Shown here: positions 54,535 to 64,000 of the stretch, piece after piece
Numbering within the stretch: position 1 is the stretch's first letter
How the letters are laid out: every line of letters starts with the position of its first letter
Notes under the pieces: generated by a model
The model's database searches: none
The model's input: only the letters and a program-made list of their open reading frames with translations
What the model was told of the DNA's origin: nothing
Translations under genes and position numbers: made by a program
Source of the DNA: Rhipicephalus microplus
Lineage: Eukaryota; Arthropoda; Arachnida; Ixodida; Ixodidae
Direction: 5' to 3'
DNA length: 64,000 nt
Assembly (NCBI RefSeq): GCF_043290135.1
Contig: NC_134710.1
Location: 3,812,821 to 3,876,820 of the forward strand

Positions 54535-56660
54535 CATGATGTGTCAGATTTAGGTCATAAGACTACAATAGAGCCCTATATGTAAAGGGCTTTCGTATGT
54601 TGTCTGCGATAGAAATATTCTCTAATGCAACGAACCCCACCAGGCTCTTAATGATGCAACAGATATTGATCATAAGATAGGAACTGTGGAGATCACTTTT
54701 GGGCATATTTTTGTAGGTGAAATACTCTTTGACACAACTAACTGTGCTTGAAACATCGTCATGTGACAGATATTGGTCATAATACTGTACTAAATGAACC
54801 TTGTATGGAAGACTTCTGGACGTTGTCTGTAGTCAAAATATTCTCTAAAGCGACAAACTGCACCCAATACTTCGTGATGTCGCAGATATCGTTCATAAGG
54901 CCACAACGGAACCCTGTATGAAACGCTTTTGATGATGTGTGTATTTGAAATTCTCCAATGCAAGAAAGCACACCTAGATCCTAATGATGCAACAGATATT
55001 GGTCATAGGATAAGAACCAGTACTGCGTAGAATGCCTTTGGACATAATCTGTAGTCGAATAATGCTCCAACGCAACAAACTGTGCCTGAAACTTCATCAT
55101 GTGACAGATATTGCTCAAAAGACTGCAACTGAATCTTGCATGAAAGACTTCTGGCCGTTCACTGTAGTCAAAATATTCTCTAAACTTCTTGATGTCACAG
55201 ATATCCATCATAAGATTGCAACTGAACCCTGTGCGGAATGCTTTTGAACGTTGTCTGCAGCCAAAATGTTCTCCAATGCAATAAACCACACTCGACACTT
55301 CATGATGTCACAGATTTACGTCATAAGACTGCGAATGAGTCCCTACTTAGAAGGATTTTGATGATGTGTGTTTTAGAAATATTGTCTAGTGCAATAAAGC
55401 ACACCTGGCTCCTTACGATGCAACAAATACTCACATAAAATAGGGACCAAGCACTGCGTAGAATGCTTTTGAACATTGTCTGTAGTCCAAATACGCTGTA
55501 ACGGAAGTAACAGTGCCTGAAACTTCATGATGTGACAGATATTGCTTATTAGACTGCAACTGAATCCTGTATGGGAGACTTTCGGACGTTTTCTGTTGTC
55601 AAAATATTCTCTGAACCGACAAACCGTACCCGAAACTTCGTGATGTCAAAGATATCGATCATAAGATTGCAACTGAACCCTGTATGGAATGCTTTTGAAT
55701 GTTGTCAGTAGTCGAAATATTTTCTAAAATGACAAACTACATCCGACACTTGATGATGTCACAAATATTAATCATGAGATTGGAACCGAGCACTGCGTGG
55801 AGCCCTTTCGAATGGTATATTTATTTATTTTCAAATACTGTAGCCCAATGCATGGCTGCTGCCGGAGTGATGTACATAAATACCAAATGAGAGCATTGAA
55901 ACAGTAGTATCACAATAAATGTGCCAACGTAAGCCTACCTCCTAAGTGGAGCCCGGTAAAAAATGAGAGAAATAGAAGGATAAGAGACATAGAACGTGTG
56001 CCTACAAAAGGGCAGACACACTGGTATTACGAACCAAACACAGTAGATCATTACAGCGTTTGATAACTTTTTTTGAACGTGTTAGAGAGCTACAAATGGC
56101 TTCTAAGCTAGATTGTGATTGCAGATCAGTGCTATGTCGAAGGCTTTTGCACTTTGCTGGTAGCCTAAATATCTTTAACAGCCCCGCCACGGTGGTCTAG
56201 TGGCTAAGGTACTCGTCTGCTGACCTGCAGGTCGCGGGATCGAATCCCGGTTGTGGCGGCTGCATTTCCGATGGAGGCGGAAATGTTGTAGGCCCGTGTG
56301 CTCAGATTTGGGTGCACGTTAAAGAACCCCAGGTGGTCGCAATTTCCGGAGTCCTCCACTACGGCGTCTTTCATAATCATATGGTGGTTTTGGGGTGCTA
56401 CACCCAACAAATCAATCAATATCCTTTAACATCTACAAAATGCATCTGAAACTTCTTGATAAGACAGATATTGGTTTTGAGATTGCAGCCAAACTGCGTA
56501 GAAGGCTTTCACATGTCAACAGTTGTCAAAATACCCTATAATGTTATAAAGTGTGCCCGAAATATTCGATGCGACAGATACCGGTCATCGTATTGCACCA
56601 GAGCACTGTACAGAAGTTTCGACAAGTTTTCTAACATAGCTAAACCAAATATGTTAATAT
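54535..56660. repeat. Degenerate tandem array, ~110-115 bp period
   Basis: The core GATGTGACAGATATTGGTCA with TAAG and variants recurs at about 54535, 54650, 54764, 54877, 54983, 55097, 55190, 55302, 55407, 55527, 55640, 55754, 56456 and 56568. Between cores the common words are CTGCAACTGAACCCTGTATG, GAATGCTTTTGAACGTTGTC and AGTCAAAATATTCTC. Units diverge by perhaps 15-30%. The array is interrupted at 55815-56167 and by a SINE at 56181-56417. Frames of 60-105 codons on the minus strand repeat in step with the array and are not supported as genes. Confidence 0.85.
56181..56417 (+). mobile_element. Full-length Ruka SINE inside the tandem array
   Basis: GCCCCGCCACGGTGGTC to ACAAATCAATC, with intact A- and B-boxes. 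Target duplication AATATCTTTAACA (56168-56180) and AATATCCTTTAACA (56418-56431), differing by one inserted base. Confidence 0.94.
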
Positions 56661-58560
56661 TTTGAACATGCTTAACTGCATTCACATATAGTCCAAGTTA
56701 ATGCGTATACTAAAAAAAAACTGAACAGAAATGAAGCAGTCCTTGGACACAGACAAAGATTCAATGTTCTAAACCATCTGATAATATCTTCCGCTCATTA
56801 CAGTGTGCAGGAACAGATAAATACATGCACAGTTCTGAATGGTTTCTCATAAGTCGCATGAGGCACTTTTTGCATTTCTCCTAAGCAAAGTGCAGTACAG
56901 TACTTGTGCACCTTCATTCATTCTGTGCATACATGTGGGGACCTTCTCTTCCTACTATTGTGTCATCATGCAGCTGATTTCAAACCAGGTGCTTCTCACT
57001 TACAAGGTTTTCAGTTATCTGTCCGGCTGTAAACAAAACGCGTGTTATATTATAGTAAGCTGTAAAACGACGGAGACGCACCATTGTATGCCTATAGCTA
57101 TTAGTATCAGAATGAACTAGAAATCAAGAATATGTGTGTTAGAATGCTTCCAAACAGTGTATGCGCTACTGAGCGTGGCAGAGAAGAACAAGCGAGAAGT
57201 GAAATAGCAGGCAATACTAGCAGCAGTTAATCATGCAACTTTTTTTTTTTCGATCACCACAGCAACGCACGTTCGAGTTTCTATCTTGTACATGAATGGA
57301 AATGAGACCGCTGACAGCTGAATGTGTCAGCATCGCTGGTACCCGACACGAAGTCACGTCACACTGCTACCAATTAGCGCACGCTTGTTATTAGCTTGGC
57401 AACACACGAAAATGATTTGCAGCGAAGCCAACGAATGTTTTAACGTTGTACAATCCGTGAATACACTTATGAAAGTACGCACGTTTTCACATCACCGAAA
57501 TGTGTTGACTTGTGCGAGGTTTGCTTTCAGCGATGGTGAATACCGATGTTAAAAACAAAAACAGTGCAGATAAAAACACCGTATGCACTACGCGATATTT
57601 TCAGGCGTCGTAAATAGTGTCGATGTTGCAACGGAAACTATGGTTGATTTGTTTTTTTCTGCTGATGTCCCTCGCATGAGCTGGTTCATACTAATTCGAC
57701 GGTAGAGGCCTAAGCTGGATGCAGGTGACCCCGCTCTAAATTGCCTCCGCGGTAGGCGAGGGCTTACACTTAAAGCTTCAAACCTCAGAAGTCTGTTTAC
57801 ACTTGTTTTTATCACAGAAAATCACAGATCAAAGCACAGGAAGACGAACACGCCCCAGTAGTCTGTACGATGTTTTCGCTCGGCCGACGATTGTACTCGG
57901 GACCGGCGCAAGCACAACTGGCCGGCATTCGCTGGATTTGTCGGCGTCGCTCGAACTGGGCACGAAATTGCGTCACGCTGGTAGCAAGTTTTTTCCTTCC
58001 TCCATGCTGGTAGCACTCTCAGTGATTCGTCGTGTTGTTCTAGATAACGAAGCGCTCATTCAGGAACGCTTGGAGTAGTTTCCGTGCGGGCTTCCCGCAC
58101 TCGGCCGTGCCTTTGAAGCGAAAGCCATTAGGAGCAGAATTCGGAGGCATCGCGGCCTCTGGTTGGGTGGCGCCACTGTACGCGTGGTGACGTGGTTTAC
58201 ACGGGGCGAAAATATCAAGCCCGGCTTGATCCCTCGCGCCTCGTCGCGTATGCCCCTCCGACATCGACGCCGAGAGGCGCGTTTGACGCTTCTGCCGCGT
58301 GGGCGCGAGCATACGCGTGGAAGAAATCAGGCGCAGTAGCGTGTGCGCGTTTTGTAGTGGGTTACCTACCGGCTTTAAACCACAAAGTCAATGTGATAAT
58401 TCCATTTTCTGACGCCTGATTCCCATGGGCGCTTGCACCATGCATTATTACTGCAATATTTCATGTTGCATTGTGAAGCATGTATACATTACGCGTGTGT
58501 TGCTTAAGCGCGTGTCTTTCACTGGATTTCCAAGCATAGGAAGTTATTGTCAATATACTT
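56661..58560. other. Spacer, no gene seen
   Basis: Mostly AT-rich. 57650-58340 is GC-richer with frames of up to 91 codons on both strands but no domain, signal or splice pattern that I recognise. Confidence 0.35.
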
Positions 58561-58567
58561 CCAAGTA

Positions 58568-58632
58568 GACACTTGGCCGTGTGGTAGAACATCCTCTTGC
58601 CACGCAAGCAACGCGGGCTCAATACCCACTCT
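58568..58632 (+). repeat. tRNA-Gly-like sequence (decayed)
   Basis: TTGGCCGTGTGGTAGAAC (A-box), an anticodon loop CTTGCCACG (Gly GCC) and GGGCTCAATACCC (B-box-like). The acceptor ends do not pair well and repeat sequence follows closely, so a working gene is unlikely. Confidence 0.5.
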
Positions 58633-58644
58633 AACGCACTTTTT

Positions 58645-58693
58645 TGATATTAAATGCGAAGCATTTCTTAGCGAACGTCGGACAATTTGAGCA

Positions 58694-58779
<86 letters not shown>

Positions 58780-59345
58780 GCCGCCTACGACTTTTAGCTC
58801 TCCCAGCCGTTTCGGTGATGGTATCGATACCAAAGTTGCTATGGCATAACATGACTGTATGAAGAACATATTTGTCTTGTCACAACATGAAAATCCTGAC
58901 ATGTATGTCATCAATGTCACGATTTACATGTCATGGTCCTGAAGCTTTTGCGGTGGTTTCGTTCACATAGCATGCTGCAAAACTGCTATGGTAGGACATG
59001 ATTGCATGGCGAACACAAGCGACAGACCCTAACATAAAAATTATGACATGCGTGTCATGTAACTACATGACTACATGCCACGCTCATGATGCACTCGCGG
59101 CCGTTTGGCTAGCTTCACATGTACCAAACTCCGTATAACGCGACGCGAACAGACGACATAGGTAAATGACACATCCAAACATGATAATCACGACATGCAT
59201 GTGATGTAACAACATGTCTACATGCCACACTCATGATCCGCTCTCGGCCGATTCGCTAGCTTCACATACGTGACGCCAATGGATGACGAAGGTATGTGAC
59301 TGGTGCAAACATGATTATCATAAGAATCGCGTCATGTGAGGACAT
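58645..59345 (+). repeat. Dispersed repeat with internal (TATC)n and tandem CATGAC-rich monomers
   Basis: The start AAATGCGAAGCATTTCTTAG contains a small palindrome. A (TATC)21 array follows at 58693-58779, then GTTTCGGTGATGGTATCGAT. Three or more monomers of about 120-150 bp come next, each with ACCAAA, a TATGGCATAACATGACTGTA-like word, GACGAACA, CATGAAAATC/CATGATTATC, a CATGCGTGTCATGTAAC word, and GATGCACTCGCGGCCGTTTG. The same order (pre-TATC block, TATC, monomers) occurs at 23220-30010. Confidence 0.8.
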
Positions 59346-59750
59346 GAATACATGCCACAGTCAAGGCGCCAATACATTTCGACGTGATGCGGTGCGTGTG
59401 CTCACCGGCGTTCATTTCGTCGCCTCAAGCCGGCGGTGCCACGCCGGGCACCGGTCCTGCAATATACTAGCAGGCGCGCGCCGCGCTGCGTTGCTTTGAC
59501 GAACGCGCGTTTCATCGCGTTCGGCGTCCCTCCGTCACGAAAAGAGGGAGATGCAGTGTTGTCTGGGTAATGCATCGGCGCGAAATGCAGCATGTCGCAT
59601 TTCGCGCCGGTTGCCGTCGGGCCGCGCCGACGGACGCTGGTCGCGCCTGGCGTCAGACTTCAGACTGCTCGCGTTTTGCTGACGTAGCATCGCTGTGCCC
59701 AGCGTGCGCGCGCGTCAACGCTACATTGGGTTATATTGTGACCTTCATGA
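59346..59750. other. GC-rich block between repeat monomers
   Basis: GC-rich (CGCGCGCCGCGCTGCG, GGTTGCCGTCGGGCCGCGCC), with no domain. It may be unique DNA or an insertion in the repeat, since monomers resume at 59755. Confidence 0.4.
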
Positions 59751-59754
59751 TGTG

Positions 59755-59905
59755 CTCGCGACCGTTTTGCTAGCTGCACATATACTAAATTTCGTATCAC
59801 GGGACGTGAATAGATGACGAAGGTAAATGACACATCCAAACATGATAATCATGACACGGAAGTCATGTACGGCGTCATTTACCTCCACCTCGTAACGTTG
59901 TGCTG
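59755..59905 (+). repeat. Dispersed CATGAC-rich repeat monomer
   Basis: GCGACCGTTTTGCTAGCTGC, ACATATACTAAATTTCGTAT, CACGGGACGTGAATAGATGA and CATCCAAACATGATAATCAT, the same as in 59095-59200. Confidence 0.75.
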
Positions 59906-60322
59906 ATTTTAAAGTGACATATCAACATTTCTCATTCGTGCTTCGCATATCATTGATTCCGACTGTACGTGGGATCTGCCAATTTTTTTTATTTGTCATT
60001 TTTTCATTTTTTTGGGTGCCACATAAAGTGATGATTTTTCGCTCACAACCAACGATGGCGGAGCCGAGACCATTGACAGAATTTCTGCGAAACGAGCGCT
60101 TTAACGCTATCGCGTTAAAATGGGAGTTGATGGATTAAATAGACTGTTGAAACATTTTACAGGCCAGAGTCTAACAATTTTTTTTTCTGATTTATCTGAA
60201 GGCACGGAGCCCTAATTATAACATAGGGCACGTCGAGGACGAACGCTGTAGTTTACCTACGTAATCAAGCCCAAATGCGCACCGCAAAAAAAAAAAATCA
60301 CTTTTCATAAAGATTTATTCAA

Positions 60323-60395
60323 CGCTTCTCCGTTGTGTGATTGGATACGGGGTCGCGACAGTGTCAACATATCCAATCACACTGTGACAGAAGCG
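60323..60395. repeat. Imperfect inverted repeat (~25-bp arms)
   Basis: CGCTTCTCCGTTGTGTGATT with GGATA (60323-60347) pairs with 60370-60395, with mismatches in the middle. The 22-bp loop has GTCGCGACAG. It could be the core of a small foldback element. Confidence 0.6.
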
Positions 60396-61396
60396 GGACA
60401 AAAAGCGGGCGCCACTGAAACATTGTCAAAATTATGATCTCCTATGATCACTCGGGAGGAAGTTACACTAATCCATTTATTTCCCTGTAAACACGTCTAT
60501 AGCAGTATGAAAAAGATTACGTGCAGGTGTCAAAGCATGATTTCTGCAAAGTAGAGCCTAGTTACGAGCGATTCGCTACAATAAGGAATGTGACGCGGGG
60601 GTATTTCATAGGTTCACTGCGATACCTGGCAGCTGCCTCAGCGAACAGGCTCACTTCGCTTCCACCTTTTTTGTACACAGCGAAAGTACCTCGAAAGGTA
60701 ATAGCATATACTATCGTAGGACAGAGAACGCAAGATAACTTTAATGACAAAAACGAACGACCTACGGCGACTTCTATACTGCTAGAAAACAGTGTCAGTA
60801 AAGGTGTACACAAACATAGATTTGAAACTTTGAGGCGTCCGAGATGAAGCGCTGCTGTGATGTACTATTCACTAGCCAGCAATCGCGTAGAAGGAAGAGG
60901 GGGTGTTTGAACTCTTTTCAACATTTTAAAGTTCTGTATGTATATACACACACATAAAATTTAACGCACGAGCATACATGCGATATGTATGAATACTTTC
61001 GCCTTTTTGTTCAGTGACGGCAGCGAAGGTCCGCCGCGACGGCGTGCGCGTAGCAGACGGCGAAACGGCCATAGCCAAGCAGACGCGGAAACGCGACAAA
61101 ACGTGGCTGCACGTAGTTGCCATAGCAACAACAGACATTTTCCATTGTCTGCTTTGCTGCTGGCTTGCGTTTCGTTTCTTGAATTCTCGGCGGTCGCCTC
61201 TTTCCTATGAAACAAACAAAAAAATGTCGCAGGCTGATAAGATGCTTGCCATTCTTGAGTGGAAGTGGCCGGAGCGCGTCGATAATACAATCGAGAGGCA
61301 TGTAAAATTTCAGGGCTATTGTTTTGAGGCGAAACGACCCTGTTTGAACACGTTTTTTTCTTTTGTATACCCTGCTTTCCTGATCAGCATAATATC
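60396..61396. other. Spacer, no gene seen
   Basis: Includes an open frame over 61014-61427 that runs into a SINE. It has no domain and no supporting splice or start context. Confidence 0.35.
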
Positions 61397-61626
61397 TGCG
61401 GTTTTACGGTCCAAAACAACGAGGTGATTATGAAACACGCCGCAGTGGAGGTCTTCCGAAGTTTTGACCATCTGGTGTTCATTAACGTGCATTGACATTG
61501 CACAGTTCACGGCCCGCTACCATTTCACCCCCATCAAAATGCGCCTGCATGCCCAGGCCGGAATCGAACTCTCGACCTTTGGTTCAGCAGCCAAGCTCCA
61601 TAACTACTGCTCCACTGCGGCGATCT
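61397..61626 (-). mobile_element. Diverged tRNA-derived SINE (Ruka-related subfamily)
   Basis: The minus-strand body includes GATTATGAAACACGCCGCAG, GTTTTGACCATCTGGTGTTC and a CACATTGCACAGTTC variant. The head reads CGCCGCAGTGGAGCAGTAGT in complement and carries the B-box GAGAGTTCGATTCC. The head sequence and anticodon region (GGCTGCTGAACC) differ from the main Ruka copies, suggesting a separate subfamily. Confidence 0.7.
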
Positions 61627-61654
61627 CCTCATCAGCATATCTTCATTGGAAAGA

Positions 61655-61800
61655 TTTATTTATTTATTTATTTAATAATTTATTTATTTATTTGTTTGGA
61701 AATACCCTCAGGGCCCAAGGCATTATAGAGGAAAGTGGTACATTTAAAAGAAACACAATACAAGCTTTCTTCTGTAAATACAATGTTGGCTGACACACTA
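61655..61800 (-). mobile_element. 3'-tail fragment of a LINE
   Basis: In minus orientation GCCCTGAGGGTATTTCCAAA precedes CAAATAAATAAATAAATTAT and more (AAATA)n. The same end (CCCTGAGGGTAATCGAAATAAA) closes the LINE at 43655. This is therefore a heavily 5'-truncated member of that or a related LINE. Confidence 0.7.
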
Positions 61801-63540
61801 CCGATGACACACTGTTTTCGTTACCGCAATGTCACTTTACGCCGTTCGGAGAGCAATCTCTAGGAGGCTAATTTCAGACAGACACATGCATATAGCCTTT
61901 GCTGCTCACTTACCCGGAACAGGCACCTATATGTCAACACTAATATACAGCATAGTGAATACAAAAGGACGAGAAAAAAATTCAACGCTAACAAACGCTT
62001 TTGCTATAAAGTTTTACTTATATATTCAATGAGCCAACTCTTCGAAGCTCACTATATACTGCCCTCCACACAGTGTTCGTGAGCTAAACCCAATGATGGT
62101 TCATCAAACTAGTGAGCAGATTAAGCGCGCATTGCTTGTTTGCCTCAAGCTTGCAGCCAATGTTTCTATGCCCGCTGATTGCTGGGAATAAAAGAAAGAA
62201 AAATGCCGGCGCTGGGCGTCGCATTCTGCCTGCGATCTCACATCACATTCGAACATGGCGGACACTTTTCCGTCAATGTTTTTTTTTCTTTTTTATATCG
62301 AAACAATTATTCATTCGCTTAACGTCCCTATTAGCCAGCGATAGCCTGTTCAAGCGAAGTTCTTTCGTGAACAGTCTTTGATCATGCCTTGAACCTACAT
62401 TGATGGGATGAATTTTTAATTTCGCGAACTTTCAACCGAGGCTGCCGAAAATTAGGCAGTGTAGTTGCCTTACTGTAGAATGAAAATTTTATTATTTCTG
62501 TTTACCGCCACAAATTTAGGATTGCAGATTTTTCTCTAGAGTTACTATTATGATGTTCATTAGGCATTTTTTAAATTGCGTAAATTGGCGGACTGCAAAA
62601 ATATTCTGACATTCTCTATATGGCTCAGAAGTATACTGCGCTAATTGGAGACGTGTATTGCTCATGTATAATTTTTTTCATTATTTAGTGATTTCAGCTA
62701 AAGTACCCTGCATGTAGATGTGGGAAGATGCAAACGATAGGGCGCAGTGCACTGCTATCATACCCTATGCGCATCGAAAAAAAGTTACAGACACGTGGTG
62801 GACACAAAGAAACGGCGTAGCTGGGCAATGAGATACTTCGAATTATCAGTGTTATTGGCGCCGTGCCAACGTATGTACATAGCAAAGAGCTGCACTCTGC
62901 GAACGAATGAGACAAAAAACGACAACAAAAAGAACACTTTTGTGAGGTAATCTATAGGAATGGCTGCTATAATCTGCAAGCATGCTGGACAACTAACCAG
63001 AGTTTTCGTTTAGGTTCCTAGAATCAGCTTTCCACTCGTGAAATAAAAATTACTCGCGCAGTTCGTGCTTATATTGTGAAGTGAATCCCACTTTAAATAT
63101 CGTCGCCCTAAATTATTCGAAAGTATGCCCGATGGTGGGAACGTGTATAGATATCGGCTAATGAAGCATATAGTGCGCACGTGCGCGTTGTGATTATTGA
63201 ACCAGCATCAAAACGCATTGTTAGTTTGAACAATATACAGCAACTTGCAAATGGAGCACTCAAGCATAGAAAATACATGATCTGTCTCACAAGAAAACTC
63301 ACTACGAATTTTCAAGCTGAAATCGTTGGCGGTGCTTTTAGCAGCAGTGGTATTCATCTGATTACATGCCTTGCGTTAAAGATTGAAACATTAATCGCAA
63401 CCAGCTGATGAAATATAAATAATGTTACGAATTTCGAGGAAGTAAGGATGTCCTGCCAATTCCTAGAACGCCCATACATGGCACGAAGTGGGTCTGGAAA
63501 AACTTTTTTGGGCACTCGCTTTGCGTCCACATGTTGTAAT
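61801..63540. other. Spacer, no gene seen
   Basis: AT-rich DNA without domains or known repeats. Confidence 0.4.
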
Positions 63541-63544
63541 GTTT

Positions 63545-63977
63545 CTGGGTAAACTGGTGTGCGCACAAAAAAACAGACAAACGACAGCAGAGAAGAGACA
63601 GGGACAAGCGCAGACTTTCAACTAAATTTAATTCTTCGTCAACCTTCAATTTACAGTCGCACAGAACATAGTCAAGTGGTCACGAGGACAGAACCTAATA
63701 CCACAGCCCGGGAACTGATGGAAGCGTTTTATATTTCTGCTAGAGGCAATACCTGTGTTAGTGATACATCCATTTCGCTTTTTGATAGTGAGCGTCATTT
63801 TTTGCGTGGCCTGTTGTAAACTATTAGGTTCTGTCCTCGTGACCACTTGACTATGTTCTGTGCGACTGTAAATTGAAGGTTGACGAAGAATTAAATTTAG
63901 TTGAAAGTCTGCGCTTGTCCCTGTCTCTTCTCTGCTGTCGTTTGTCTGTTTTTTTGTGCGCACACCAGTTTACCCAG
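63545..63977 (+). mobile_element. Penelope-like remnant: GIY-YIG C-terminus between perfect 156-bp inverted repeats
   Basis: The arm 63545-63700 (from CTGGGTAAACTGGTGTGCGC) is exactly the complement of 63822-63977. The 121-bp centre encodes RELMEAFYISARGNTCVSDT followed by SISLFDSERHFL and a TAA at 63817-63819. This is the C-terminal signature of Penelope GIY-YIG proteins (RxLxEAxxI-x(n)-CVSxxSxSLxxxExxFL). Penelope elements are known to carry terminal repeats in direct or inverted order, which fits. Nearly all of the coding region is missing. The two mirror-image frames of the arms (MRTKKQTNDSREETGTSADF) arise from the repeat and are not genes. Confidence 0.8.
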
Positions 63978-64000
63978 TATTATGAACCAACTCGCCCAGC

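Noticed and set aside
54981..55298. 105-codon minus-strand frame with internal repeats
   Set aside because: Follows the tandem array period and breaks in neighbouring units; not a conserved protein.
57803..58312. Frames of ~90 codons on both strands in a GC-richer block
   Set aside because: Mirror-image long frames in GC-rich DNA are expected by chance; no motif seen.
58568..58632. Functional tRNA-Gly gene
   Set aside because: Acceptor and T arms are mismatched; lies next to repeat DNA.
61014..61427. 137-codon plus-strand frame
   Set aside because: Runs into a SINE, lacks a domain and shows no codon bias.
63559..63963. Two nearly identical frames on opposite strands
   Set aside because: They are the two arms of the inverted repeat; only the centre encodes recognisable Penelope protein.

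Overview
The window is nuclear DNA of a hard (ixodid) tick. Supporting this are many copies of a tRNA-headed SINE with the sequence of the tick SINE Ruka, several arthropod retroelement families, AT-rich decayed spacers, and a gene whose ectodomain is a chain of Kunitz-like modules of the kind ticks have expanded. A metastriate genus such as Rhipicephalus is plausible. Nothing here fixes the species.

Only one host gene can be supported. It is on the + strand with three coding exons at 4232-4885, 14074-14312 and 22522-22870. The introns are 9.2 and 8.2 kb, and splice sites and reading phases agree at both junctions. The predicted 413-residue product has a proline-rich N-terminal tail, one hydrophobic segment, a linker and three tandem six-cysteine Kunitz-like domains. 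This suggests a membrane-anchored (type II) protein rather than the secreted Kunitz proteins usual in ticks. None of the three domains has a basic residue after its second cysteine.

Most of the rest is transposable elements, often nested. 0-4 kb: a Gypsy-type gag remnant and a complete Ruka SINE. Intron 1 (4.9-14.1 kb): a (CA)n tract, a LINE carrying two later insertions, and RTE-type LINE pieces. Intron 2 (14.3-22.5 kb): a Penelope-like element (PLE) broken by a Gypsy gag-LTR segment and a SINE, then two elements with terminal inverted repeats. 23.2-30.0 kb: a microsatellite-bearing dispersed repeat that received a Ruka SINE and then a nearly complete BEL/Pao element with 5-bp target duplications. 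30.1-32.1 kb: a foldback remnant, a tRNA-Gly-like repeat and decayed SINEs. 32.1-37.5 kb: a minus-strand Gypsy element with both LTRs and a Ruka SINE inside it. 39.1-40.7 kb: a second Gypsy integrase fragment. 43.6-50.2 kb: three LINEs, one apparently inserted inside another. 53.4-56.7 kb: a MITE and a degenerate 110-bp tandem array. 58.6-59.9 kb: another copy of the microsatellite-bearing repeat. 63.5-64.0 kb: a Penelope-like remnant with perfect 156-bp inverted arms.

Every transposon reading frame examined carries stops, frameshifts or truncations, so none looks autonomous. Target-site duplications give a partial order of insertion in several places.
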